64,000 nucleotides of DNA, from assembly GCF_008831285.2 (NCBI RefSeq), contig NC_045143.1, positions 1,895,503 to 1,959,502 of the forward strand, read 5' to 3'. The DNA comes from Nymphaea colorata. Lineage: Eukaryota; Streptophyta; Magnoliopsida; Nymphaeales; Nymphaeaceae. Made by a program: the position numbers and the translations under genes. The notes below the pieces were generated by a model. It had not been told where the DNA came from and did not search any database. It saw nothing but the letters and a program-made list of their open reading frames with translations. Positions 22,725 through 34,993 of this stretch are shown here, one piece after another. Position 1 is the stretch's first letter. Every line of letters starts with the position of its first letter.

Positions 22725-24073
22725 TTTACATTATAAGAACATAGGATTATTGGATTGTATGTTCTAAGAACACAGAGCACTTCCTTATCAAATGTTTTCC
22801 AACAAAAATATGCATATCAGCCATCTCATACTTCGTTGGTGACACAATGGGATTGGAGGAAAGCCAGAACCTTCATGTCTTTTTAAAATTTGTGAACTAA
22901 TACGAACTGCTGCCATTAAAATTTGTGAAGAGCGTAATCTTTTTTTCTCCTCCGCAGCTATATACAACTGATACGGCCGATAGACATTAGCTCTCTAAGC
23001 CACAAAAAATGAACGGACTGCAAGTTGGCAAGTTGGTAGCGTCAGCTTCTACTTCAACGGTGATCATATGACCAAACAAATGATATCTCTTCAACTTGGT
23101 AGCGTTTACGAGTGGCTTCTTCCAGATAAATAGAGGCAATATTGTGGAAAAGGAAGAGACTTAACCTAGATAATAATATCAGCCTACCTTTTTGGTGAAT
23201 TACCTTTATTCGCGTATCGAAACCCGCACCTGCTCCATTTGCTGCTCCATGCAGCATTAGGATTTTGATGCCTCCCTATGGGCATGTGCCTTGTGGCGCA
23301 GAGTCACGCTGATGATCATGATCATGATGTGAACCACTAAAGATTAACATGGACATGAATCAACGGTGGGCTTGAGAAAGTCAGTTTATGATGACATGGA
23401 CATGAAAAAGGTGAGATGGACCCATTGCAGTAGATGCATGCATGAAGGACAGCAGACTGTGTAGCATCACATCCCATAGGTAGGAGTGGGGTTAGGGTGT
23501 GTGTACCTTGTAAAGGGTATCATTTTGATTGTGCCCCTTGATACTTTGGAAGCCAAAAGTAACAGAGCCACTGTAGATAGGTATATACTTTTCTGACTAG
23601 TGCTCCAGCATCTGTCACTTTCATAACTAGTGATGAGTTACTAACTTCCAGGATTTGACATATTTTCTACATGCGGTATAGTTAAATCTATGTCAAAAAG
23701 ATACGGGTATGATTTGATGTACAATTTGAGTTCGACATGCAGCATAAGTCCTTTTTCTCAAGAAATGACTATGTTTAGGTTTCTGCGCCAATCAAATGGT
23801 TTTTTTTTCCCTATGGCAAGATTGATGGGGTAGTTATTTCTTGTATTCTTCATTCTGAGATAGTGAAAACCCTATGGGACCGTAGATGTAAGAGGACCTT
23901 GGTTTCCAAACTACATAAAAATCCTTCGTGTACTTTTTCTTTTTCTTCTTCGTATCTCTTTATATCGTGAAGAGAGAGATGGGGCTTCATTTGTAACAGA
24001 GATGTGTACCAATATGATTAATCTAAAAAGTAAGTATTTCAGTAAACTAATTATCTGCAACGCGTGAAAATTG

Positions 24074-24121
24074 TGAGTATAGTTTCTTCGCACAAAATTT
24101 TGAGTATAGTTTCTTCGCACA
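24074..24121. repeat. 21-bp direct repeat at 27-bp spacing
   Basis: TGAGTATAGTTTCTTCGCAC plus A occurs at 24074–24094 and at 24101–24121, separated by AAATTT. Confidence 0.9.
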
Positions 24122-24910
24122 GTTCTTCATGGTCCTCAAGAAAAGATTATCTCGCAATGATAATGTCCATGTTTCGCTCGTAAGTACTCCATGATGCGCT
24201 TCTTTTCCTGGTAATCAATTGTAGAAAGTATAGAGAGCTTGGTGACTGAATACAATGACAACTAGTCCAAAGTTGCAGTTACAATAGGCAATTTGAAGCA
24301 GAGCGAAAGTTTGCCGGAATAAAGAAACTTGTCACTGAAGAGATGACTCTCATCTTTCGATCTTAAGAGCTTCTACTCCAGAAATCCAGTTTTTAGTTTT
24401 CTGTTTTGCGTAAGTTATACCAAATTGTCCACACAAAACAACAACAACAAAAAAAGCTTCTTAGCTAAAATAATTGCTACAAAAACTGCATTAGTGAGAA
24501 ACCTTTTTCGCTGAAAAAGATATCTGAACTATCAATGGCTGCCTCTCCTCGGGTCAGGACGAGGTTTTGTGGCTATGAGTTAACTGATCATCAAAAGGCG
24601 GTGGTGAGATGAAGGAAATTAAATAAATCACTTTCTTAAGATCAATCACTTGACAGCCTCATGATGTCCCACCTTGGCCTGGAATCACAAGATTTTAAGT
24701 GGCATTATAAAGTTTGTTGCTTATCTTGCTTTAGTAATGAAACAGACTCATCGACAAATGAACTTGTGTTGTATATGTAGCCATCTAGCTTGGTTTTGGC
24801 CTCAAAACTGCATTTAAGTGGACTAATTTTCCATTACGGGACAATTGGTGCAAATCAATCACAAGACTAAACTTCATACCAGCTTGAGCTGCTTAGGTAA
24901 TTGAGAACCA

Positions 24911-24995
24911 GGATGATTGGTGGTATAGAAGAAATCGAACTTGAATCACCTTGGAAACTGCGCTCTCACAGGTTGGTCTACCGTGTTTGCCACTA
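24911..24995 (-). mobile_element. tRNA-derived SINE head
   Basis: On the minus strand TGGCAAACACGGTAGACC (24992–24975) is a close match to pol III box A. AGTTCGATTTC (24941–24931) matches box B at 9 of 11 positions. The spacing is about 50 nt. The 3′ boundary and target duplication were not identified, so only the head is called. Confidence 0.45.
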
Positions 24996-25399
24996 AAAAT
25001 ATCAGGGTAATAAGATCGTAAAAATTCATTTAGCAAAACCTGGACATCTATGTAACTCCTCCCCTTAGGAATTTTTTTGGCAGGCTGTCATTATCAAATC
25101 GTATGTAATTTTGATGTTGTACAAACAAAAGTGAAGAAGGGGACCATGCACAACTACTGTGGCGCCCATAGTACACCATGAAAGAGGTGAGGCCAACAGC
25201 TTAATTGAGCTGGAGGCCCACGTTCTATAATTTCGGATCTACAGCATGTAAGTAGCAAAAGTTTCTCGCCAGTTGGGCTGAGATATTTTCTGCATATGTA
25301 TTTGAAAATGACTCTCTATTCTGTTGTGAAGCTGTTGTATATAGCTATGGTTCCAAAACCTCCACCTTGCTCTGAACCTGTGAAGTAATGAATGGCCGC

Positions 25400-26031
25400 T
25401 CTGGTGTCATTATACAAACAATAATAACTTGATCAGGAACAAAGATTCTCTATGTCGAAGCGCTCGGTAGGAGGCAAAGCAGAAACATGTCACAGATACG
25501 GACAAGAAATGTGAACCAATATGGTTTTAAGATGTGAGCTTGCAAATAGTTTTTGGAAAATAATGAAAGTTTTACTAAATTATAAAACTTACTAAAGAGA
25601 AAACAATGCAACCAAGTGCAGCTTTCAAGGACAGGTCACGCATTGTCCGCTTTGCTGTGTGCTGCTAGTGGACATAGTCCAAACTCAAAGAAATGCGACT
25701 CTATGGCATGCCAAAAAACTTCTGCTGCACTCTTCATTAAGATTCCTTTCAAAGTTGTTTTGTGTATGTAAAAGAGTAAAAGAAACCATTTCATTTCATT
25801 AGTAAGGTTTTGAAGTTCTAAAAGAGAAAAATGTAATAAGCATCTTTGCTCTCTCAACTAGTGGATGTCTATAAATGGGGTGACATAATCACCAAAATAG
25901 TCTTCACATGGGAGCACCTTCTGTATCATGAACACAAAAACGATTCTGTTCGCACATGATGAAATGAGGTCAAGAATTGATGACTTCAATTCCTTTTCCT
26001 CTTGGCTTTCACTGATCTGGTGGAGGAACCT
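25400..26031. repeat. Segmental duplication, copy 1 (~632 bp)
   Basis: Similar along its length to 27931–28556 in the same orientation. The shared block starts with TCTGGTGTCATT and ends near GGAACCT. Differences are scattered substitutions and small indels. The ends are not LTR-like (no TG…CA, no primer-binding site). See the pseudogene entry for the open frame on its minus strand. Confidence 0.85.
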
Positions 26032-26226
26032 TAATCTAAGGGAGAAAGAGGAGTTATACCATCTTAGTAAAGCGATGCTTGGGCAAGTTGTGTAGAAGCC
26101 CTCCATCCACATCACTGTGCATGACACTGCAAGTACCGTGAGTGACTTCCAACAAGGCAATCCAATAAAAACTTCATCAAAGACTAGCCACTCTACTCCC
26201 ACTTGCACAACTGGACTGTGCAGCAT
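25636..26226 (-). pseudogene. Unrecognised minus-strand frame with one stop, possible decayed gene
   Basis: A single reading frame of 197 codons is interrupted only by a TAG at 25858–25860. The conceptual product is rich in hydrophobic and Cys residues and includes FVFMIQKVLPCEDYFGDYV and SLLELQNLTNEMKWFLLLFY. The homologous minus-strand sequence in the 27931–28556 copy keeps similar peptides but has more stops and shifts. This suggests both derive from one formerly coding or long-open sequence. I recognise no family. It could equally be a fortuitously open part of a non-coding repeat. Confidence 0.28.
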
Positions 26227-27930
26227 GTGGAAGATGCTGAAACAAATAGAATCAAGCTTTCACAGAATCCCCTTAACTTGCTGTTCTTTATATTGTGATC
26301 AGCTTGATCTTCTTTTCCTTTTTGTTTTTTGGGAAAGGAGACAAGGAGAAGCCTACATGCAGTTAACTGCACATTGGTATGTCTTTGTTCGATAACCCTT
26401 GGGTGTTGCGTCTCCTGAGCCCACCAAAGAGTAGTCAGTTTTCATGCTTTAGGAAAGGCAAGCTATCCTGATCACTTTGCCCTTCAAAACCATGGCCATA
26501 TTGTAGGGCATGAAAAAAAAAAAGAGCAGCTAACTGATTTGCTAGATTTATTTAACTCGTATAGGACTTGATTGTCGTTGGCTCATCTTAAGGAACTGAG
26601 CATGAGTTTATCCACATGAGAAAATAAGTCAAGTCTGAACATAAGATCTCCACATAGCTTGTATGAGCCTAAATCTGTATGTGTATGTGTGCCTGTTATC
26701 CACTCGATGCAAGTTCAGATTATCATTTGAGATCTATATTTTACTTGAAGTAAAGTTTGGTGAATGAGAAAGTGGTTTTCTTTCATGTGACACGCACTAT
26801 TCTAAAGGAAATGGGAACGGGTTCTTGTTAAAGACAAATAAAAGAGGGTTAGTAGTTCACGTGATGTATGTCCAAGTCCGACGAAAGAATTAATCATTTG
26901 GGTAGAACAACTTTCGCTGAATACAAAATACCAACATGATTTCAGTTGCTCTGATTGGCTCTTTCGCATGTATTCAGTTTCACATGGTAAAGAAACGAAT
27001 TTCACATACCTTCTAGAAGCTAAGTTGTAGGCACACCCTTAAAAGAATAGCGGTAAAAGCTTGATTTACACCCAGCTTCGGCTTAAGCAGCGAGGAGCAC
27101 CCCGTAGAAATCAAACCCTGGTCTAAGGATGTTGAATGAGTCGAGTGCCGAGATCGAGCTGGCTCAACTCAACTCGAACTCCATCACTAACTCGGGTCAT
27201 GTACAATCCTACCCTGGTCTGCTTGCCTTGACACCACGTAAAACGTCTTTTAGGTGTAAACATATTCAACAGAACCTTTTTCCCAGACTAATTTAAGAAG
27301 AAGTGTTACTAAATGCTTAGCCAAACATGGTACATTCTTACTCGTGCTTTCATCGTAACAAATTTTTCAAACTTAAAAGGCAGAAGCGGTGCCTGCCAGG
27401 AAATTGTTGGGCTCTTAGACAGATAGATATTAGTTACATCTCTCAAATGAAAACCCAAAAAGAGAATTTGATTCAACTCGTGTCATAATATTTGAATGAA
27501 ACAACTACTACTTGGCCATAGAAGATAATGAAATTTCACTTCCCTATTTCCGTATGTGCTGACGCATCAGTTGTCAAGATCACTTTCACTGGCTTCAATT
27601 CTTTCTTGATGCGCAGTTTGAACCCTGACTGCACTTGGGCATGGATTCTTCAAGCCAGTTCCAGCCTTCTACTAAACAAGGATGCCAACGAACAGGATTC
27701 AGATCAGCTATCTGACTTGCCAACCACGATCTATCAGAACTAGTGGTGTCAATGCATGTACCATCAGCAGACCCTACTCAGTTTCATGATTTACGTCTGT
27801 ATCTGCATGCGACCAGTTCAAATCGTCGTACGTTTGATTCAGTAAAGCCAACATCTTGAACACCCCATACTAGAAAGCAAAAAAAAAAAAAAGGAAAGAA
27901 AAAAACCAGAGAACACCGGGAGCAAGCCGG

Positions 27931-28556
27931 TCTGGTGTCATTCTACAAACAATTACTTGATCAGGAACAAAGATTATCCATGTTGAAAGCAGCGATTGGT
28001 AGGAGGCAAAGCCGAAACCTATGTCACAGATAACAAGAAGCGTGACCTAATAAGGTGCTAAGACGTGAGCTTGCATATATTTTTCGGAAAATAATGAAAG
28101 TTTTACTAAAGTGTAAAACATACTAAAGAGAAAACAATGCAACCAAGTGTAGCTTTCATGGACAGGTCATTGTCTCCCTTGCCGTGTCCTGCTAGTGGAC
28201 ATAGTCCAAAGAAATGCGGCTCCATGACATGCCAAGAAAACTTCTGCTGCACTCTTCGTTAAGATTCCTTCGGCAGTTGTTTCCTGTATGTAAAAGAGTA
28301 AAAGAAATCATTCCATTTCATTAGCAAGGTTTTGAAGTTCCAAAAGAGAAAATGCAATAAGCATCTTTGCTCTCCCAACTAGTGGATGTCTGTCCATAAA
28401 TGGGCTGACATAATCACCAAAATGATCTTCATATGGGAGTACCTTCTGTATCATGAACACGGAAAGATCCTGCTCCCATATGATGCAATGAGATCAAGAA
28501 TTGATGAGTTCCAATCCCTTTTCCTCTTGGCTGTCACTGATCTAGTCAAGGAACCT
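27931..28556. repeat. Segmental duplication, copy 2 (~626 bp)
   Basis: Direct-orientation partner of 25400–26031, 2.5 kb away. It carries additional small indels relative to copy 1, and the similarity stops sharply after GGAACCT. Confidence 0.85.
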
Positions 28557-29185
28557 AATATTTGGCTGACCCACTCAAGAGGCACGGTAACGACTTGAGA
28601 AGGTGTACATCTCGAAGGCAGTTTTTGCTACCATTGACTCACGATTTTATCTACGCTTAAAGTGACGATGGTAAAGGATCATGAACCACTGACGGAATGC
28701 CCTTGTGCTTAACTCTTGTATATGATCACTGAATCACTAATAGCACAAATTTTCTGAATGGTTGTTTAAATTGAGTAGGTGGAAGTACTAGGGTGCAAAA
28801 TCTCCCGAAGAAGCTGCGCTTCTGCAATTCCATTTTTTCATAACGATTGCTGTCCAGATTTTGTTTTTAAGCATACTTGTTCCCGCTAGTTCCAGTTGGT
28901 CTTTTCCTTTACGAACCAATAGCCTTGCAGGAGTCCCCCTCTCATTTCAATTTGTCGTAACCAGACAGAGGAAAAATAAGTTCAAACAGGAGATCACATG
29001 ATCAAGTTTTCAGCACCAACAGTTACCAAACTAGTGTTCAAGCTTTTCCCCTGCTGGATCCTCAGAAAATATGGAAGAGGATAGTTTGAGGTTAGGATTT
29101 TTTTTCTTTCTCTGTAGCACTGCTACCATTGCATTCTTGCAGATACGTGTTCACATTGGATTATTGGCTCTTCCAGTAGCCACTA

Positions 29186-31102
29186 TCACCAGTAATCCAT
29201 GCAAGAACATGATCCATCCTTGAAATGGTGAAACCTGTTTCGATCCCTCACAATTATTTCCCTACTGAACACCTTAGAGATAAGCTTAAAGACATCGTGA
29301 CAATCATTACATATTCTAAGATTCTTCACAATCCTTATGGGCATACCCTCTTTCAAACTAATAAAGCCAAATGCTATGGCCAACCTTTCACTGTGTCTAC
29401 ACAACGCATTTTGCTTCTCTTCCTCCTCGATATCAAAGAGCACTTCTTCTGTGTTCGGCACATAGCCCTCTAACGTCAGTCTGCTGGAAATCTCTTCCAA
29501 CTTCATCTCAATCTCCAAGTGTTTGGGGTGTAACTTGTCACCAACAAAAAATTCATGAACAACTCCATCGACCTCAATGACACTACAACCAGGCACCTTT
29601 TTTACACCATTTCTCTTCATCAGCTCCCTCACATTACCAACTCCATCCCATGTATTCGTTGATGCATATGTATTAGACAAAAGCACATACGCTCCGTCGT
29701 TCTTCGCTTCCAGTTCTACTATTTTTCTCAGTGCATACTGTGCGACGTCTGTTCTTTTATAGAGCCTGCAAGCGTTGAGCAGTGCACCCCACACACCAAC
29801 ATGAGGTACCACAGGCATGCTGTTTATGAAATCAATGGCCTCATCCAAGCGTCCGGCTCGACCAAGTATATCAACCATGCATCCATAATGCTCTGCTATG
29901 GGCTCTAGGCCATCTGTATGTATCATAGATTGAAAATGCAGCTGCCCCTTCTCTACCAAACCAGCTACACTGCATGCACGCAAAACAGCAACGTAGGTGA
30001 TCTCGTTTGGCACAAGCCCAGACCAACGCATTGAATCAAACAGCTCAAGACATTCCCTGCCAAGACCGTGCATTGCAAGTCCGTTCATTGCCGTTGTCCA
30101 AGTCAAGACATTCTTCTCACTCATCTTGTTAAAGACTTCCATAGCTCTTGTTATTTCCCCGCACTTTGCATACATGTCAATCAAAGAGGTTCCAAGATTC
30201 ACGTTCAATCTCAACTTGTTCTTCTCAATGTAAACGTGAACCCACTTGCCCTGATCCAATGCGCCAAGATGCCCACATGCTGACAGCACTGAAACCATTG
30301 TCGCTTCATTAGCTTTCACCCCAGCCATCTGCATCTCATGAAACATACTTAGAGCAGCAATGGAAGATCCACCCTGCGCATACCCGGTAATCATGGCATT
30401 CCACGCCACAACATCCCTCTCGGGCATATGATCAAACAAATTCCTCGCATAATCCAATTCTCCAGCCTTAGCCCATGCCCCAACCAACGCCGTCCAAGCA
30501 ACAACATCTGGCTGAAGACTTTTGATGAACAGTTGGTGCGCGGCGCCAACACAGCCAAACGAGGAGTACATATGAATCAATGCCGATTCGACATGGCTAT
30601 CTGACTCAAACCCACGTAAAAAAGCAGCAGAGTGGGCAGATTCTCCGAGCTCTAGAGAGTGAAGCTGCGTGCAGGAGCGGACCAAGAAGGTGAACGTGAA
30701 GTTGTCGGGTTCGAGGAGCCGGTGGAGGGCGTGCCTGAACAAAAGCAAGCCTTGGTCGGGCTGGTGGCTCTTAGAGTATGCCCTGATCATCGTGTTGACA
30801 GCAAAAATCGTGGGGTTCTCAGAATGGTCGAGGATCAACCGGGCGTAATTCACGTCGGAGGTGCCGTCGGCAGAGAGGGCGGACAAGGAGATAAGCTTGC
30901 CGAGGAAGCGAGGGTGGTGGGAGAGGCCACTGGTGATCATCTGGGCGTGAATCTGCATCACTTCATTCATGGAGGAAGGGTTGATGGAGGAATCGAAGAG
31001 CGCCAGGGCAGTGGGAGTTGGGTGCTTCGTCAGTGACCTCAACGCATTCAGCATGCTGTAAGAACCCGTCCAGAGAGAGAGACGGCCGATAAACTGGAAC
31101 AT
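29186..31102 (-). CDS. DYW-class pentatricopeptide-repeat protein, predicted organelle RNA editing factor
   Basis: An intronless gene for 638 aa. An alternative start at 31054 gives 622 aa; no ATG exists upstream of 31102 in frame. After a short N-terminus that may be an organelle transit peptide, PLS-type pentatricopeptide repeats run through most of the protein. Typical pieces are DVVAWNAMITGYAQGG, TSLIDMYAKCGEITRAMEVF, and HYGCMVDILGRAGRLDEAI. An E/E+ region follows with the PG box (PGCSVIEVDG). The C-terminal DYW domain is complete: HSE (in CRHSERLAIAFG) and CNDCH supply the zinc ligands and catalytic glutamate of the cytidine-deaminase fold, and the protein ends CSCMDYW. Family members bind single-stranded RNA in mitochondria or plastids and convert specific C to U. 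The target site and organelle cannot be told from sequence alone. Nothing is truncated. Confidence 0.95.
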   Translation of the reverse strand: MFQFIGRLSLWTGSYSMLNALRSLTKHPTPTALALFDSSINPSSMNEVMQIHAQMITSGLSHHPRFLGKLISLSALSADGTSDVNYARLILDHSENPTIFAVNTMIRAYSKSHQPDQGLLLFRHALHRLLEPDNFTFTFLVRSCTQLHSLELGESAHSAAFLRGFESDSHVESALIHMYSSFGCVGAAHQLFIKSLQPDVVAWTALVGAWAKAGELDYARNLFDHMPERDVVAWNAMITGYAQGGSSIAALSMFHEMQMAGVKANEATMVSVLSACGHLGALDQGKWVHVYIEKNKLRLNVNLGTSLIDMYAKCGEITRAMEVFNKMSEKNVLTWTTAMNGLAMHGLGRECLELFDSMRWSGLVPNEITYVAVLRACSVAGLVEKGQLHFQSMIHTDGLEPIAEHYGCMVDILGRAGRLDEAIDFINSMPVVPHVGVWGALLNACRLYKRTDVAQYALRKIVELEAKNDGAYVLLSNTYASTNTWDGVGNVRELMKRNGVKKVPGCSVIEVDGVVHEFFVGDKLHPKHLEIEMKLEEISSRLTLEGYVPNTEEVLFDIEEEEKQNALCRHSERLAIAFGFISLKEGMPIRIVKNLRICNDCHDVFKLISKVFSREIIVRDRNRFHHFKDGSCSCMDYW

Positions 31103-33563
31103 AATACAATGACAAGCAAACCATAGATAAACAAACAATCAAAACGTAAAGAAAAACAAAGAACAAAAACGCGCGCGAGAGAGATGGGGATGCAGCTAGT
31201 TAGGTGCATATCCAAATCAATGAATTGTAAAGTGTCCAATGAATCTACTCTATTCTCTATTTTTTAAGGCAGATTTATAAGATAGTAAGATCGCCAAACA
31301 TCCTCAAAGAACTATTTTCTTAACATAATGGTCCTCAAACAAACTTTAAACCCTGGGGTTAAGAGGAGAGGGGGGCTAAGACCTCTTGTGGTGGGCAGGC
31401 TTAAAAACTCTCAGTTCACACAAAAAAGAAAAGAAAAAGATTCACATTGGCAATTGCTCGCATAAGCTTACTTCTGCCTCTTCGAATGCCGAAGAAAAAT
31501 ACACTTTCTTCCACTTATTATATGTAAGCTGCAAATGAACCAATACTTTGTTCAGCTGTCATGCTCAAAGATGATGCAAGTAAACTCGTTCCAATCGGCC
31601 TAAACCAAGCCTGTCCATACAAAAATACAATACTAAAATACTTTTTTTTTTCAGAAAACTTTCATCTTATCCAAGTTGCCAACAAACATTGGAAAAGAAA
31701 ATTTAGTTCAAATGTAGAAACTGAACATATTCCATGCTATCCCCCAAAAGATAGCTGATGCCCAATCTTTTTCTACACCAACCCTGCTTTGCACAGGCAT
31801 TTTTGAATAGCATGGAAGAATGTGTCATTCAACCCTTCACTCTCACCTGTATCATGTCAGCGTTCTTCTGAGCTGAGAAAAGGAAAGAACATTCTTTTCC
31901 CTTTAGACGAGAAAAAAGGAGAGATTAAAGCAGGAGTTACCAGAAAAATGTGTAGTTCCTTCATACTTCCCTAAGCCTATGATGATTCCCTTGCAGCTTT
32001 TACTCAATCTCATGATTATGGCATCTACCTTGCGTGCTACTTAAAAAAGAGAAGGCCTTGGACTCTCCGATTTCTGAGCAGAGATCATTTTATCGAACCT
32101 TCTTGTTGATCCGCTGATGCAAGAAAAGAGACACTGGTTTTTGAACTGCCTCGAAGAGACCGATCGTATTCATTTTTTAAGGTCCTTTCTTCGTGTTCTT
32201 CCCCGTGAAAAGACAATGACTTGGAATCGAAGGCAATGTAGAACGTGTAGTCATGGATTTGCACATCAACACGTACACTTTTCGTAGTCGCTGTACGTCG
32301 ATATCTGCCTCCTCGGGACCGAGAAATTTCATTTGACCAGTTGATTTTAAGACCATGTATCAATGTTCCATGTATATGTATTCTTGCCTTTTGGGTTTTT
32401 TTTTATAATTGTTATATATATATATATATATATATAAGCAATCTATCTAAATGTTGGAGGCTTTCACCCACTTATATCATATCATTGTTTATATCATATC
32501 ATTGTGGCCAATACATGCCTAAATTTTTATATGCTAAATCAATGAAAGTGCACATTGGTTGGGCCAGTACTGATATTGACAACATTGATATCTTCCCATA
32601 TTTTCTACATCCGATGAGGTCCAAGTATTCATGCGGCTTTCATGGAAGAGAATTCATACCGAAGAATGAGTCATATATTTGAAAACATTGTTCAATATAC
32701 AAAGAAGGCATTAAATTACGTTAGGAATTAAGGTAGCTGTATTCGACTAGCCATCAAGCTAGTCGACAAGACTTTCCTTTCTGGTAGGCATGAAGAAAAA
32801 TGAAGACTTCCTTTTATTGTTAGGGACAGCCGACTGGCGATGTGGGAGGGGATGAAAGAAAGGAAGTGATGAAAAATCTCATCCCGTCTCTCACAGGGGT
32901 TAGTCAATCGGGCTGAGTGTCATGAAGGTGCGATTTGATCACTCTACATCCCTGAGATCTACAAACACGAGACCAAGCGACCTCTGCCCCTTCGTTTCAC
33001 TTCCATTCAAACGAAAGGTGTTGGCGATCAGGGATTCCTCATTTGAGGCTCAAAGATTTGAAATCCATAACACCAACAATCCTGAGTTTTTTCGTGGAAG
33101 AATGCCTGGTCAAGATCCGAGGAATTCAAAGTTCAAAACCAAACTGTGATTTCTTTTCAATGCCAAGTTTGACCGCCTTTCTACACAAAATTTTAAAAAA
33201 AAAACGGTGAGCTATAAAGATCCACCACAATCAAGCAAGCTTTAAATAATCTAGAAGGTAGCTGCTAGGATACCTAATATCAAGACTTCTTTCTACATGA
33301 GCATCGAGACATTGTGGACATGGCATTAGGTGTCTCAATTTTAAGAAATGGATGATTTCTTCATCAATCGTATCATAAATAAGTTAACACTTGGTGTCAC
33401 ATTGGCCCTTGGTCTCTGATCCTGCATTTTCAAACTGATTTACATAATATCATCATTGGAGAATTTTCCTGCCAACACCAAAAAACACTCCCAGTTGGAA
33501 ATGCACTTTCAATTTGGTGTTTATCTAAATCTATTCAATTTTCTTATTTTGAGTGAGCAGAAG

Positions 33564-33660
33564 GATTAATCCTACCACCCAGGTGAAAGCCGAAACTCTT
33601 CTTTCTTTCCGAATGATTAATCCTACCACCCACGTGAAAGCCGAACCTCTCCTTTCTTTC
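33564..33660. repeat. 51-bp tandem duplication, imperfect
   Basis: GATTAATCCTACCACCCAGG at 33564 recurs at 33615 with one change in this stretch and a few more further on. The 51-bp period is divisible by three. On the minus strand it is part of a 70-codon open frame with a repeated 17-residue unit (FGFHVGGRIN / FGFHLGGRIN), but there is no other sign of a gene. Confidence 0.85.
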
Positions 33661-34835
33661 CCTTGCCCTCGAAGTCCGGTGAGACATGTACTTCAATACT
33701 CTTATGCTACATATACAGGAACATAGCCCCTCATAAGTCGAACCAGAGACATACAATATGCCCTAAATTTGCCCATTTGAACTATGCTCCTCGAAGGAGT
33801 TGAGTTTACTTATTTCTAAGACCAAATTTTTGAGCATGTTATTAGTCTTCCTCTAAATTTACCATGAGCAAAATTAGCGTTTGAATGGATGGGATGCCTC
33901 AAGATGTACTGTTGAGACATTCAATCTTGAAAGTACACCAACACAAACACAAGACCAAGATAAGCACCGGTCCTTTTATTTCTAAGTAACACCTAAAGCA
34001 ATCACACCCCTACGCGTATGGCTTAGAGGAAGAGGGAGAGAGAGAGAGCCTACTCAGTGCTCACGACTGGCATGTCCAAAATAAGTAGCATCAAACACAA
34101 TGTCAATTATAAGGGCTCAAACCCGGCCAGAAAGGTAGAAGTAAAGTTTCACGTGTTTGATTAAGACTTTTTTAAGGCGAAAACCACCGAATGTGGTGTG
34201 AAACTTATCGGAAAGACTTTTTTTCACCTATTCAAACGGCTACACTTTGATGACATCGACCCCAAATCAACCGATCCAATGTGGCAGCGTGTTGCTCAGG
34301 TGCTGCGAAATCATGGGTTGGATCAGATTTCAGGTCTGACAACATCCGATACTTCAGCTCTTGTCTCTTTGTGAAGGGTCTGATTCAGAGAGAGTTAAGA
34401 CTTAATGTCAGATCCTGAGGGCCCGACCCCAAATACTCCGATTTCAGATCCCGGGAATTCAAACGCCCTCATAAATTCTCAGCAAATTAAGCGTCAGGTT
34501 AGAGATTTGAACGCCGCTGAAGACACCCCAAGTCAATAATGTGATGTAATGTCTACAAACAGGTCAAGCAAGCACCACATTAACTAGCCAACCTACTATC
34601 TAGAATCATATGTCATATTCATTATATGTTCCACAGCCAATCAATATTGAATTCCCCACTTAGCACACCATTTTTCTTTTCTATAGGCCATGCTAAAGTT
34701 AGGCAGATCATTATTAGGTATTCAACTCTTCGCTCACCCTAGTCCCCTTTGTCTACTTGTCATCACTTTTGCTTCTACATCTCCCTCTTCTATCTTTTTC
34801 ATCTTCTCTATGCATATTCTTTCATTTTCTCACTT

Positions 34836-34840
<5 letters not shown>

Positions 34841-34881
<41 letters not shown>

Positions 34882-34886
34882 CGCAT
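34841..34886. repeat. Compound (AT)15(GT)3(GC)n tract
   Basis: A continuous 46-bp alternating purine–pyrimidine tract that passes from AT through GT to GC dinucleotides. Confidence 0.9.
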
Positions 34887-34975
34887 TGGAATTTAGAGAT
34901 GAATATTTTTATGAAACTAGCAGCCTGTAATTGGTAGGCCCATCTCATCATTTAATGTTCAAGCACATCTTTTGC

Positions 34976-34993
34976 TGGGCCTAGTGGTAGAGC
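34976..34993 (+). mobile_element. Possible SINE head (box A only)
   Basis: TGGGCCTAGTGGTAGAGC is an excellent pol III box A / tRNA D-arm match. No acceptable box B follows within 70 bp and no tRNA can be folded, so a degraded SINE head is the best guess. Confidence 0.3.

Larger units (their letters stand above)
18223..29185. other. Long gene-poor interval between NPF and PPR genes
   Basis: No intact gene was found in almost 11 kb. The first few hundred bases are the likely NPF 3′ UTR, with two copies of CTACATAGCAGCAGC at about 18370 and 18446. Beyond that lie microsatellites, short tandem duplications, two retroposon-like inserts, and a 630-bp segmental duplication, listed separately. Short open frames elsewhere show no family resemblance. 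Confidence 0.55.

Noticed and set aside
26802-27005. Possible copia-type pol fragment on the minus strand
   Set aside because: No RNase H or reverse-transcriptase signature could be aligned by eye.
25400-28556. LTR retrotransposon interpretation of the 630-bp direct repeats
   Set aside because: No TG…CA ends, primer-binding site, polypurine tract or pol coding between the copies.
31103-31138. N-terminal extension of the PPR protein to 31138
   Set aside because: The frame is open but the first codon is TTG. The first in-frame ATG is at 31102.
32085-32363. 92-codon minus-strand frame with charged residues
   Set aside because: It looked protein-like in composition, but no motif, splice signal or neighbour supports it.
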